This document shows, in pieces, positions 16,888-24,885 of a DNA stretch of 64,000 bases. The notes under the pieces are model-generated. The model saw only the letters and a list, made by a program, of their open reading frames with translations. It was not told the DNA's origin and did not search any database. The stretch is from JAIBJN01 sp963802795 (GTDB taxonomy: Bacteria; Actinomycetota; Thermoleophilia; Gaiellales; Gaiellaceae). Where the stretch lies: assembly GCA_963802795.1 (NCBI GenBank), contig CAWDJV010000005.1, forward strand, positions 62,001 through 126,000. Reading direction: 5' to 3'. Position 1 is the stretch's first letter; every line of letters begins with the position of its first letter. The position numbers and the translations under genes are program-made.

Positions 16888-17673
16888 ATGCCCCGCACCG
16901 GCAAGCCGGCGACACGACGGGTGGCCGCCGTCGAGCGGGCGGTCGCGGTTCTCGACGCCCTCGCAGGCGGAGAGCGCGAGCAGGGGACGAACGAGCTCGC
17001 CCGGAGGACGGGTCTCCATCCCAGCTCGGTCTCGCGCCTGCTCGCCACGCTCGCCGAGTCCGGGCTCATCGAGCACGTCCCGTCGACAGGCCGTTACCGG
17101 CTCGGGCTCCGGCTCGTCCAGCTCGGGAACGCCGCGATCGCGGGCCTCGACCTGCGTGAGGTCGCACGGCCGCACCTGCGCGCGCTCGTCGAGGAGACGG
17201 GCGAGACCGCGACGCTCTCGGTCCCGGGAGACCCGGACGCGATCACCGTCGACTTCGTTCTCAGCGCGGCCTCGGTCCAGAGCGTCGCGAGGGTCGGCCG
17301 GCCGAGCGTCGCGCACGCGACCGCCGCGGGAAAGGTCGCGCTCGCGTTCGGGGAGGTGCCGATTCCAGCCGGCCGGCTCCGGCGTTTCACGGACAGGACG
17401 ATCGTGGAGCGGGCCGCGCTCGCACGAGAGGTCGAGCGTGTCCGCGAGCAAGGCTGGGCGCGGGCGGTCGGCGAGCGGGAGGCGGAGCTCAACGCGGTCG
17501 CCGCGCCCGTGCGAGGGAGCCTTGGAGAGCTCGCCGCGGTGCTCGGAGTGCAAGGCCCCTCGTCCCGCTTCGGCGAGGAGGCGATGACGCGGGCCCTCGA
17601 GCCGCTCCTCGCGCGTGCAGCGGCGGTCTCGGACGCTTTAGGCTGGCGCCCAACCGACCGGGAGGGAGCGTGA
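16888..17673 (+). CDS. IclR-family transcriptional regulator
   Basis: 261 residues from ATG 16888. The N-terminal winged helix-turn-helix is GTNELARRTGLHPSSVSRLL (about residues 32-51) followed by ATLAESGLIEH; the C-terminal IclR effector domain has ARVGRPSVAHATAAGKVALA and AVAAPVRGSLGELAAVLGVQ. IclR regulators respond to small organic acids or aromatics and usually control adjacent catabolic genes. It is divergent from the flavoprotein gene and its stop overlaps the GcvT-like gene (GTGA), so it probably controls both. The ligand is unknown. Confidence 0.92.
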   Translation: MPRTGKPATRRVAAVERAVAVLDALAGGEREQGTNELARRTGLHPSSVSRLLATLAESGLIEHVPSTGRYRLGLRLVQLGNAAIAGLDLREVARPHLRALVEETGETATLSVPGDPDAITVDFVLSAASVQSVARVGRPSVAHATAAGKVALAFGEVPIPAGRLRRFTDRTIVERAALAREVERVREQGWARAVGEREAELNAVAAPVRGSLGELAAVLGVQGPSSRFGEEAMTRALEPLLARAAAVSDALGWRPTDREGA

Positions 17674-18776
17674 GCACCGAAGCCGAGATCATCCGCACGG
17701 CCTTCGACGGCGTCCAGCGCAAGCTCGGAGCCGAGTTCATGGACTGGGAAGGCTGGTACTGGCCGAGTCACTTCGGCGACCCGGTGGCCGAGCACCAGGC
17801 GGTCCGGCAAGGCGTGGGCGTCTGGGACGAGTCGCCGCTTCGCAAGTGGGACTTCTCCGGTCCCGACGCGCTCGCCGCCGCCGATCGGATCTTCACCAAC
17901 GACATGCTCGGGCTGGAGATCGGCCAGGTCCGCTACGCGCCGTTCTGCGACGAGCACGGCAAGATGGTCGGCGACGGCACGGTGTTCAAGTTCACCGACT
18001 CGAGCTGCTGGGTGATCACGGCGCTCGACTCCGACCTCGACCACATGCGCGAGGTCGTGGACGGGTTGGACGTCTCCATCGAGCCGATCACCGAGAAGCT
18101 CCCCCACGTCCAGGTCCAGGGCCCGGGCTCACGCGAGCTGCTCGGCGGGCTCGTCGACGAGGACGTCGAGAGCCTCGGCTACTTCCGCTTCCTCCCCCAC
18201 CAGGTGCACGTCGGGCGCGTGCCGGCCTGGGTGTCCCGGACCGGCTACTCCGGCGAGCTCGGCTACGAGATCTTCTGCGAGCACGACTACGCCGAAGAGC
18301 TCTGGGGCGTCCTCACCGACGCGGGCGCGCGGCCTTACGGTCTCGCGGCGGTCGAGACGCTCCGGATCGAGTCGGGGCTGATCTTCATCGGCTACGACTA
18401 TTTCCAGCACGAGACGGACCCCTTCGACATGTCGCTCGACAAGGTAATCCGGCTCGACACGGGCGACTTCCACGGGAAGGCCGCGCTCGAGGAGACCGCG
18501 AAGAGCCCTCCCAGGCGGTTGGTCACGCTGTCGGTCGAGGGCTCCGAGGTGCCCGAGTACGGCGCCGCCGTCACCAAGGGCGGGGAGGCAGCGGGGACGC
18601 TCACGAGCCCCGCGGAGAGCCCGACCCTGGGGAAGGTGATCGGCATGGCCGTCCTCGAGTCGCGGTTCGCCGCGAAGGGCGAGACGGTGGACGTCGCGCT
18701 CGGCGACGGCACCGTCTCGGCGACCGTCGACGACTTCCCGATCTACGACCCGGAGAAGACCAGGCCGCGCGCGTAG
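17670..18776 (+). CDS. GcvT-like aminomethyltransferase / folate-binding protein
   Basis: 368 residues, starting with GTG that overlaps the iclR stop. The GcvT fold is shown by WDESPLRKWDFSGPDALAAA, GQVRYAPFCDEHGKMVGDGT, RTGYSGELGYEIFCEHDY and a C-terminal barrel (PTLGKVIGMAVLESRFAAKG). In the glycine cleavage system this family transfers a one-carbon unit to THF; here no P or H protein is nearby. Together with the divergent FAD oxidoreductase it could capture formaldehyde released by N-demethylation as methylene-THF (inference). About the normal length of GcvT. Confidence 0.85.
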   Translation: MSTEAEIIRTAFDGVQRKLGAEFMDWEGWYWPSHFGDPVAEHQAVRQGVGVWDESPLRKWDFSGPDALAAADRIFTNDMLGLEIGQVRYAPFCDEHGKMVGDGTVFKFTDSSCWVITALDSDLDHMREVVDGLDVSIEPITEKLPHVQVQGPGSRELLGGLVDEDVESLGYFRFLPHQVHVGRVPAWVSRTGYSGELGYEIFCEHDYAEELWGVLTDAGARPYGLAAVETLRIESGLIFIGYDYFQHETDPFDMSLDKVIRLDTGDFHGKAALEETAKSPPRRLVTLSVEGSEVPEYGAAVTKGGEAAGTLTSPAESPTLGKVIGMAVLESRFAAKGETVDVALGDGTVSATVDDFPIYDPEKTRPRA

Positions 18777-18777
18777 G

Positions 18778-19104
18778 TCAGACGGCCGCCGTTTCGAGGC
18801 CGTAGTGGCGGTAGGCGTCGCGCTCCATCTCCTCGGAGATGGCTCCCTCCGGGTCGCCGTAGTCGGGAGCGCTGTGCACCTGCTCCTTCGTCCACGGAAT
18901 CCGGAGCGCCGTCCCTTCCCTCGTGGCCCCTTGGACCGGGACGAGGTAGTGATGGTGCCGGAACGTCCCCGTGAAGACGCCGATCCACTCGGGCTTCCCG
19001 GTGTTCCGGTCGGCGAAGAACGTCTCCATGTTGCCGATCGACTTTCCCCCGGCGTCGAGGACGTCGCGGCTCAGCAGATCTCGAAGCTCGGTTTCGTTCA
19101 GCAT
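18778..19104 (-). CDS. PRC-barrel domain protein
   Basis: 108 residues from ATG 19104, chosen for its GAGGAGG site; an ATG further upstream gives an unlikely basic extension. The PRC-barrel pattern is visible: SRDVLDAGGKSIGNMETFFA, TGKPEWIGVFTGTF, YLVPVQGAT and LRIPWTKEQVHSAPDYGDPE. PRC-barrel proteins occur in photosynthetic reaction centres, RimM and many actinobacterial stress proteins, usually as protein-interaction modules. Its function here is unknown. It converges on the GcvT-like gene with one base between the stops. Confidence 0.75.
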   Translation of the reverse strand: MLNETELRDLLSRDVLDAGGKSIGNMETFFADRNTGKPEWIGVFTGTFRHHHYLVPVQGATREGTALRIPWTKEQVHSAPDYGDPEGAISEEMERDAYRHYGLETAAV

Positions 19105-19155
19105 GGCTCCTCCTCTCGGGGCGAGACGCATCCTTCGCATACCCCGGGCCCGCGG

Positions 19156-20016
19156 TCAGGAAACCATGCCGAGGAGGACGAGCCCTGCGATGACCAGGCT
19201 GATTCCGGCCCACTGGGTCGCGCGCGGCCGCTCGTGCAGGAGAAGCACGCCGGCCACGATCGGGACGACGGAGTAGGGCGCCGCCGCGGTCGCGACCACC
19301 GAGGTGTCCGCGTGGCGCACGCCGAAGTTGAACGCCACGTACCCGAGGGTGTCGACGACGGCGATCAGGGCGATCGTGCCCAGCAGGCGGGGAGACCTGT
19401 CCGGAAAGCGCCACTCGCCGCCCCGGAGCGAGACCGCGACGAGGAAGAGGGTCGAGAAGCCGCGCGCCAGGAAGATCGGCACGAGCCAGCCGTAGTCGGC
19501 GCTGAAGTAGGCCACGCCGTAGACGAAGGCGCCGATCACGACCGCCGTCGCAAGGGCCAGCAGGATCCCGAGGAGCGCGATGCGCTCGAGCCGCCGCATC
19601 TGCGCCAGGTCGGAGGACGCGAGCACGACGCCGAGCATGACGACGACGATCGCGACGGTCTCCCCGCCGCCCAGCCGCTCGCCGCCGATCAGAACGGCGC
19701 AGACCACCGTGACGGCCGCGTAGGCGGAGACGATCGGGCTGACGATCGAGATCGGGCCGATCGCAAGCGCCCGGTAGAAGGCGAGGTACGAGAGGCTCCC
19801 GAGCAAGCCGACGAACGCGAGCCACACGAGATCCTCCCCCGAGACGTCGGAGAGCCCTTCGCCGGTGACGACGAGAAGCCCGCCGAGGAGAACCATCGCC
19901 ATGAGGTGGAAGCCGAGCACGACCCGGAAGGAGCCGGCCTCCCGCGAGCTGACCGCGGCGAAGTAGTCCGCCACGCCCCACGACAACGCGGCCGTGAGGC
20001 CGAGCAGGATCCCCAT
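19156..20016 (-). CDS. EamA/DMT-family transporter
   Basis: 286 residues with ten predicted membrane segments arranged as two EamA repeats. Recognisable parts are ALSWGVADYFAAVSSREAG, SYLAFYRALAIGPISIVSPI, GYVAFNFGVRHADTSVVATA and TQWAGISLVIAGLVLLGMV. DMT transporters usually export amino acids or other small metabolites. It starts directly after the C26 hydrolase gene (0-base gap), so the two probably form one transcript. Substrate not predictable. Confidence 0.82.
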   Translation of the reverse strand: MGILLGLTAALSWGVADYFAAVSSREAGSFRVVLGFHLMAMVLLGGLLVVTGEGLSDVSGEDLVWLAFVGLLGSLSYLAFYRALAIGPISIVSPIVSAYAAVTVVCAVLIGGERLGGGETVAIVVVMLGVVLASSDLAQMRRLERIALLGILLALATAVVIGAFVYGVAYFSADYGWLVPIFLARGFSTLFLVAVSLRGGEWRFPDRSPRLLGTIALIAVVDTLGYVAFNFGVRHADTSVVATAAAPYSVVPIVAGVLLLHERPRATQWAGISLVIAGLVLLGMVS

Positions 20017-20778
20017 CTACCGGGGCGCTGAGGCTGCCGTGACGAACTGGGCGAAGGGCTCGAGGAAGCGACGGTCGACCCGCCACTCTTCCTGCAGCTC
20101 CCACTGGACGGCGAGCAGATAACGATCGCCGTCCATCTCGACCGCCTCGACGACGCCGTCGGGCGCGGTGGCGACCACCCTCAGGTCGGAGGCGACCTCG
20201 TCGAGCGCCTGGTGGTGGAAGCTGTCGACCTCGATCTCGTCGACGCCGAGTGCGGCGTGGAGCCGGCTCCCGGGCTCGATCGCGATCGCGTGACGCGGGT
20301 GCGGCGGCACCTCGTCCGAGCCCTCGAGCGAGCTGCGCTCCATCTCCTTCCACGCCTTCCAGCCACGGTCCGAGGGGTGGCCGGCCCACTCCGGCTTCAC
20401 GGCGACGTCCTGGACCAGCGTCCCGCCGAGGGCGACGTTGAGGATCTGGATGCCGCGGCACATGCCGAGGATGGGGAGCCCGCGGTCGAGGGCGCGCTCC
20501 GTCAGCTCGAGCTCGAACGCGTCCCGGAGGGGCTCCGTCGGCGCCAGGTGCTCGCTCGGCTCCTGGCCGTAGCGGCCGGGGTCGATGTCGCGGCCGCCGC
20601 CGAGGAGGATGCCGTCGCAGACGTCCAGCGCGTCCTCCAGGTGTCCGTTGACGCGCGGGAGCACGAGACCGACTCCGCCCGCGAGGGCGACCGGCCGCTG
20701 GAAGCCGACCCCGGCGTAGTCGCCGAAGTCGTGCAGTCCGAGCGAGAGCCCGATCACCGGCTTGCCTTCGTTGCGCAT
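20017..20778 (-). CDS. Class I glutamine-amidotransferase-like hydrolase, peptidase C26 (gamma-Glu-GABA hydrolase family)
   Basis: 253 residues from ATG 20778; GTG 20781 is an alternative. The nucleophile elbow is PILGMCRGIQILNVALGGTL (Cys about residue 113), and the catalytic His lies in VDSFHHQALDEVASDLRVVA. GGGRDIDPGRYGQEP is typical of the PuuD/C26 branch, which cleaves gamma-glutamyl amides such as gamma-glutamyl-GABA. This would fit polyamine breakdown, although the polyamine operon lies 30 kb away. It is divergent from the Fe-S protein gene. Confidence 0.85.
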   Translation of the reverse strand: MRNEGKPVIGLSLGLHDFGDYAGVGFQRPVALAGGVGLVLPRVNGHLEDALDVCDGILLGGGRDIDPGRYGQEPSEHLAPTEPLRDAFELELTERALDRGLPILGMCRGIQILNVALGGTLVQDVAVKPEWAGHPSDRGWKAWKEMERSSLEGSDEVPPHPRHAIAIEPGSRLHAALGVDEIEVDSFHHQALDEVASDLRVVATAPDGVVEAVEMDGDRYLLAVQWELQEEWRVDRRFLEPFAQFVTAASAPR

Positions 20779-20781
20779 CAC

Positions 20782-20811
20782 TGGACATTTCTATCGCAGT
20801 CGTCCTAGAGT
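20782..20811 (+). promoter_or_regulatory. Candidate sigma-70-type promoter for the GlcF/GlcD-like operon
   Basis: TGGACA at 20782-20787 and TAGAGT at 20806-20811 are separated by 18 bases, a good fit to -35/-10 hexamers. The Fe-S protein ATG lies 25 bases downstream with a GGAGG ribosome site. Confidence 0.5.
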
Positions 20812-20836
20812 CGGCGCAACCCAGCGAAGGAGGCGA

Positions 20837-22066
20837 ATGGCGACCGAGAAGATCACCGAGGCCGGCGGAGCCAACGGACGCAGCGCCGAGCTCGTCGAGG
20901 AGTGGCGGAACGCCGCCTACAACTGCTTCAGCTCGGGCCACAAGTTCTGCCGCGAGGTCTGCCCGGTAATGCAGGTCACGCGGGACGAGCGGCACACGCC
21001 CACGGCGTTCCACGCGAACGTGGTCGCGATGGACGAGGGCCTCCTGTCGATCGAGGACGTCGCCGAGGACTACGTCCACTGCACGATGTGCGGCGCGTGC
21101 GAGCTGCGCTGCCCGAACACGCTCTTCACGGGCGACTTCTACCGCTTCCGCCAGCGGACGATCGACGTCGTGAGGGCGATGCGGACGCTGGCGGTCGAGG
21201 AGGGCATCCACCAGGAAAACTGGAAGCGCTGGGCGGAGCTCACCGACCGCTGGGGCAACGAGCCGGTGCTGGGCTGGCGCACCGAGACGTCCGCCGCCAA
21301 GGTCCGTGCCTGGGCAGCCGGCCTCGACCTTCCTACCGGCGGGGAGACGGTGCTCTTCGCCGATTGCGAGGCAGCGTTCTACCGGCCGTCCGTTCCCCGC
21401 GCCGTCGCGCTCATCCTCGACGCCGCGGGCATCGAGTTCGGCCTCATGAGCCAGCAGTGGTGCTGCGGCGGGCCGATGTGGGAGACCGGCTACGTGGAGA
21501 TCGCCCACAAGATGGCCGAGCACAACATGATCGACTGGCGGAAGACCGGCACGAAGCGGGTCATCTGCCTCGATCCGCACGACTACATCACGATGATCGA
21601 GCACTACCCCACGCTGGACGAGAACTTCGACGAGTTCGAGATCGTCCTCGGCGTCGACCTCGTCGCCGAGCTGATCCGCGAGGGAAAGGTGAGCCTGACG
21701 ACGCCGATCGAGCGGACGGTCACCTACCACGACCCCTGCCGCCTGAACAAGCGGCTCGGCAAGTGGCAGTCTCCGCGCGAGATCCTGCGGGCGATTCCGG
21801 GCCTCACGTTCGTCGACGTCGACCACGTCACGCAGTGGTCGTATTGCTCCGGCGCCGGCTCGAACCTCGCGACCGAGAAGCCGGAGCTGACGGCGGAGAT
21901 CAGCCGGAGGCGAGTGGAGAAGGCAGCGGCGCTCGACGGGGTGGACACGCTCGTCTCCGCGTGTCCCTGGTCGGAGCGGCCGCTGACCGAGCAAGGGAAA
22001 GCGCAGGGCATCGAGGTGTTCGACATCTTCGAGCTGGTGGCCGAGTCGGCCGGATTCGAGGTGTGA
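20837..22066 (+). CDS. (Fe-S)-binding oxidoreductase subunit, GlcF/HdrD-like
   Basis: 409 residues. The N-terminal ferredoxin-like part has CFSSGHKFCREVCPVMQVT and VHCTMCGACELRCPNTL, enough cysteines for two [4Fe-4S] clusters. The C-terminal part has one intact CCG motif (SQQWCCGGPMWETGY) and a second in which CCG has become CSG (YHDPCRLNKR ... WSYCSGAGS). Such proteins pass electrons from a flavoprotein partner to quinone or another acceptor. The flavoprotein gene follows after one base. Substrate unknown; lactate or glycolate oxidation is the family precedent. Confidence 0.85.
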   Translation: MATEKITEAGGANGRSAELVEEWRNAAYNCFSSGHKFCREVCPVMQVTRDERHTPTAFHANVVAMDEGLLSIEDVAEDYVHCTMCGACELRCPNTLFTGDFYRFRQRTIDVVRAMRTLAVEEGIHQENWKRWAELTDRWGNEPVLGWRTETSAAKVRAWAAGLDLPTGGETVLFADCEAAFYRPSVPRAVALILDAAGIEFGLMSQQWCCGGPMWETGYVEIAHKMAEHNMIDWRKTGTKRVICLDPHDYITMIEHYPTLDENFDEFEIVLGVDLVAELIREGKVSLTTPIERTVTYHDPCRLNKRLGKWQSPREILRAIPGLTFVDVDHVTQWSYCSGAGSNLATEKPELTAEISRRRVEKAAALDGVDTLVSACPWSERPLTEQGKAQGIEVFDIFELVAESAGFEV

Positions 22067-22067
22067 G

Positions 22068-23577
22068 ATGGCGGTCGCGGCGCTCCCCGACACCCTGATC
22101 GACGAGCTGGTCGCCATCTGCGGCGAGGATCACGTCTTCACCGGCCGCTCGGCGCTCCTGAACCGCGCCCGCGTCCCCTCGCCTTTCCCGAAGCACAGGT
22201 GGGAGGACTACATCCCGCAGGCGGTCGTCCTGCCCACGACCGCCGAGCAGATCTCCGAGGTCGTGAAGCTGGCGAACCGGGAGCGTGTCCCGGTCGTGCC
22301 GCGGGCCGGGGCGACCGGGCTCACCGACGGCGCCGTGCCGCTCAAGCACGGGATCCTCGTCGACGTCAAGCTCATGAACCAGATCCTCGAGATCGACGTC
22401 GAGGACCGCACGGTCACCGTCCAGCCGGGGATCAACATGCTGAAGCTCTCCCAGGAGCTGCAGCCGCTCGGCTTCATCTATCCGGACAACCCCGCGTCGT
22501 ACCCCTGCTCGCTCGTCGGCGGGCGGATCGGCACGAGCGGGTGGTCGCTGATCGGCGGCCGCTTCGGCCACACGCGCGACCTCGTGATCAGCTTCGAGAT
22601 CGTGCTCCCGACCGGGGAGATCATCCGCGTCGGGGACGGCGGCGGGAAGAAGGTGCGCAAGTCGTCGTCCGGCTACCAGCTCAAGCACCTCTTCATGGGC
22701 CACCAGGGAACGCTCGGGATCGTCACGGAAGCAACGCTCGAGCTGGTGAAGCGGCCAGAGGCGGAGTTCTCGGCCTTCTATGCCTACCCGTCCTACCTGG
22801 ACGCGTGGAAGGCGACCGGCGAGTTCGCGCGCTCGGGCGCGGCCACGCTCGCCGGGGTCGTCCTCTTCGACGAGTGGAAGATCGAGTACCTCCGCCGGGA
22901 CGACGAGGCGTACATCCCGCAGCCCGACTGGGTGAAGGGCGTCGTCGCGGTGGCCATGTACGGGAACGACGACGAGGTCAGGGCCTCGGCGAAGCGCATG
23001 CTCCGGATCGGCAAGGCCTCGGGCGGCACGTATCTCGGCGACGAGATCTCCCAGGGCGACTGGGCCTCGCGCCACGATCGCTACGCCACGCCGCAGCACG
23101 GGCGGACCCGAAACGGCCAGGTCGCCCTCATGAGCTGGCACTGCGAGGACGCGGCGATCCTCTACTCCCAGCTCCCCGCCGTCCGGGAGAAGTGGCACGC
23201 GGTCGCCGCCGGCCTGCGCGAGCGCTTCGACATGTTCGACGACTGGGGGATGTTCGCGTACACGAACGGGGCCTTCAAGTCATGGGGCGACTACCTCACC
23301 GAGATCGACATCGGCATCTGGGAGATGAAGTGGGACGACGAGAGCTGGGCCGCCTGGGTGGACGCAAAGCGCGAGATCGCCCGCATCGCGATCGAGCACG
23401 GCGGCTCCATCTCGGCCTGCCACGGCTCCTGCCGCGAGGGCGAGGTCGACCTCGTCCCGCTCGAGCTGGGCGGGGGCTACGACGTGATGAAGCAGATCAA
23501 ACGCACGCTCGACCCCTAACAACGTCATGAATCCGGGCAAGTACCTGCTCGACGAGGCCTATGAGGAGGAGTCGTGA
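22068..23577 (+). CDS. FAD-linked oxidase, GlcD/VAO family (frameshift near 23516)
   Basis: The frame ends at TAA 23519 after LDP, but removing one T in CCCTAAC continues it as NNVMNPGKYLLDEAYEEES to TGA 23577. The LDPNxxMNPGK ending is what this family normally has, so the real protein is about 502 residues. The PP-loop FAD domain shows VVPRAGATGLTDGAVPLKHG, PASYPCSLVGGRIGTSGWS and SGYQLKHLFMGHQGTLGIVT. It should oxidise a hydroxyacid-like or related substrate and pass electrons to the preceding Fe-S protein. Its restored stop overlaps the next start (GTGA). Confidence 0.85.
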
Positions 23578-23843
23578 TCGGCTTTCGACTCTCCGCGCAG
23601 AAGCCTCCCGAGGCGAAGCGCATCAAGGAGGACGTCGTCATGCGCTTCGAGCACATCTACGAGGTCGACCCGGCGCTCATGACCGAGCACACGCCCCAGC
23701 AAGACATCCCGGCCTGGGACACGCTGCGGATCGTCGAAAGCCGTTGGGAGCACCTGGCGTGGATGCACGACCACTTCGCTGACAGCGTCCTGTCCGGCGA
23801 GGAGCTCCTGGAGGAAATCGAGGCCGAGGAGGCCAAGGGATGA
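23574..23843 (+). CDS. Small conserved-looking protein in redox operon
   Basis: 89 residues from GTG 23574, which overlaps the restored stop of the FAD oxidase, and its own stop overlaps the next ATG (ATGA). It is hydrophilic and acidic, with IYEVDPALMTEHTPQQDIPA and a glutamate-rich end. There are no cysteines, membrane segment or known motif. The tight coupling suggests a subunit or assembly factor of the surrounding oxidoreductases. Family not recognised. Confidence 0.55.
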   Translation: MIGFRLSAQKPPEAKRIKEDVVMRFEHIYEVDPALMTEHTPQQDIPAWDTLRIVESRWEHLAWMHDHFADSVLSGEELLEEIEAEEAKG

Positions 23844-24883
23844 AATTCAGCTATACGACGCTGCTCGACTACCCGCTTTCCGATTCGCTCGAGCACATCA
23901 AGACGGCCGACGAGAACGGGTACTACGCGTGCTACGCGGCCGACGAGACGTGGCACAAGGATCTCTGGCTGCTGTATGCGGCCGCGGCCGACAAGACGAA
24001 GAACGTCCGCTTCGGGCCCAACCTCTCCAGCGTCTACCTCCGCGAGCCCACGCTCATCTGCCAGGCGCTCGCCACCCTCGACGAGCTCACCGGCGGCCGC
24101 GCGGAGGGCGTCATCTCCTGCGGCAACTTCGGCATGCTCACGCAGTACGGCGTCGACTGGAAGACGATCAAGCCCTTCTCGCGCGTCAAGGAGGCGCACG
24201 AGGTCATGCGCACCTTCCTCGACGAGGGCGTGATCACCCACGACGGTCAATTCCACACGTACGCCGGGCTCTTCACCTTCGCGCGGCCCGTGCAGGACCG
24301 CGTGCCGCTCTACATCGGGGCCATGCGCGGCCCCAAGTCGATGCAGCTCGCCGGCGAGGTCTCCGACGGCGTCCACAGCGCGCTGGGCTACAACAAGGCC
24401 TGGTACGACTACGTCGTCGAGAACGTCAAGATCGGCGCCGAGAAGGCGGGTCGAAACTGGCAGGACCTGGACATCGGCGCCTGGTGCGTGATCACCTGCG
24501 GCCCCGACTCGGAGAAGGCCAAGACGGCGGCGCGCGCCATCGTCACCTTCTACCTCTCCTCCCAGCCCGACGAGCAGTTCGAGGCCCACGGGATCGACCC
24601 GGCCGAGACTAAGGCGATCGTCGAGGTCCTCGGCACCGGCGACCTCGAGAAGGCGTACGAGATGACCACGCCCGCGATCGCCGAGAAGCTCTCGATCGCC
24701 GGCACGCCGGAGGAGTGCATGGCGAAGATCAAGGAGATGGAGTCGGCGGGCGTCAACCACATGATCCTTTGCATCACCGACCCCTACATCCTCAAGCTAT
24801 TCGCGCAGCGGGATGTCGACGTCCCGGACGTCAACAGCCAACTCAGGCTCATCGCCGACGAGGTCATGCCGGCGTTCAATTAG
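23840..24883 (+). CDS. LLM-class flavin/F420-dependent oxidoreductase
   Basis: 347 residues, TIM-barrel luciferase-like. KNVRFGPNLSSVYLREPTLI, ATLDELTGGRAEGVISCGNF and RVPLYIGAMRGPKSMQLAGE are typical of the F420-dependent branch (methylene-H4MPT reductase and glucose-6-phosphate dehydrogenase relatives). AGTPEECMAKIKEMESAGVN near the C-terminus is also standard. Such enzymes use F420 or FMNH2 for hydride transfer or monooxygenation. The neighbours (Fe-S, FAD and GMC proteins) suggest a multi-step oxidation of one compound, but the substrate is not visible. Confidence 0.85.
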   Translation: MKFSYTTLLDYPLSDSLEHIKTADENGYYACYAADETWHKDLWLLYAAAADKTKNVRFGPNLSSVYLREPTLICQALATLDELTGGRAEGVISCGNFGMLTQYGVDWKTIKPFSRVKEAHEVMRTFLDEGVITHDGQFHTYAGLFTFARPVQDRVPLYIGAMRGPKSMQLAGEVSDGVHSALGYNKAWYDYVVENVKIGAEKAGRNWQDLDIGAWCVITCGPDSEKAKTAARAIVTFYLSSQPDEQFEAHGIDPAETKAIVEVLGTGDLEKAYEMTTPAIAEKLSIAGTPEECMAKIKEMESAGVNHMILCITDPYILKLFAQRDVDVPDVNSQLRLIADEVMPAFN

Positions 24884-24885
24884 GG

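Noticed and set aside
17094..18107. Minus-strand open frame across iclR and the GcvT-like gene
   Set aside because: It is antisense to two well-supported genes and lacks any recognisable domain.
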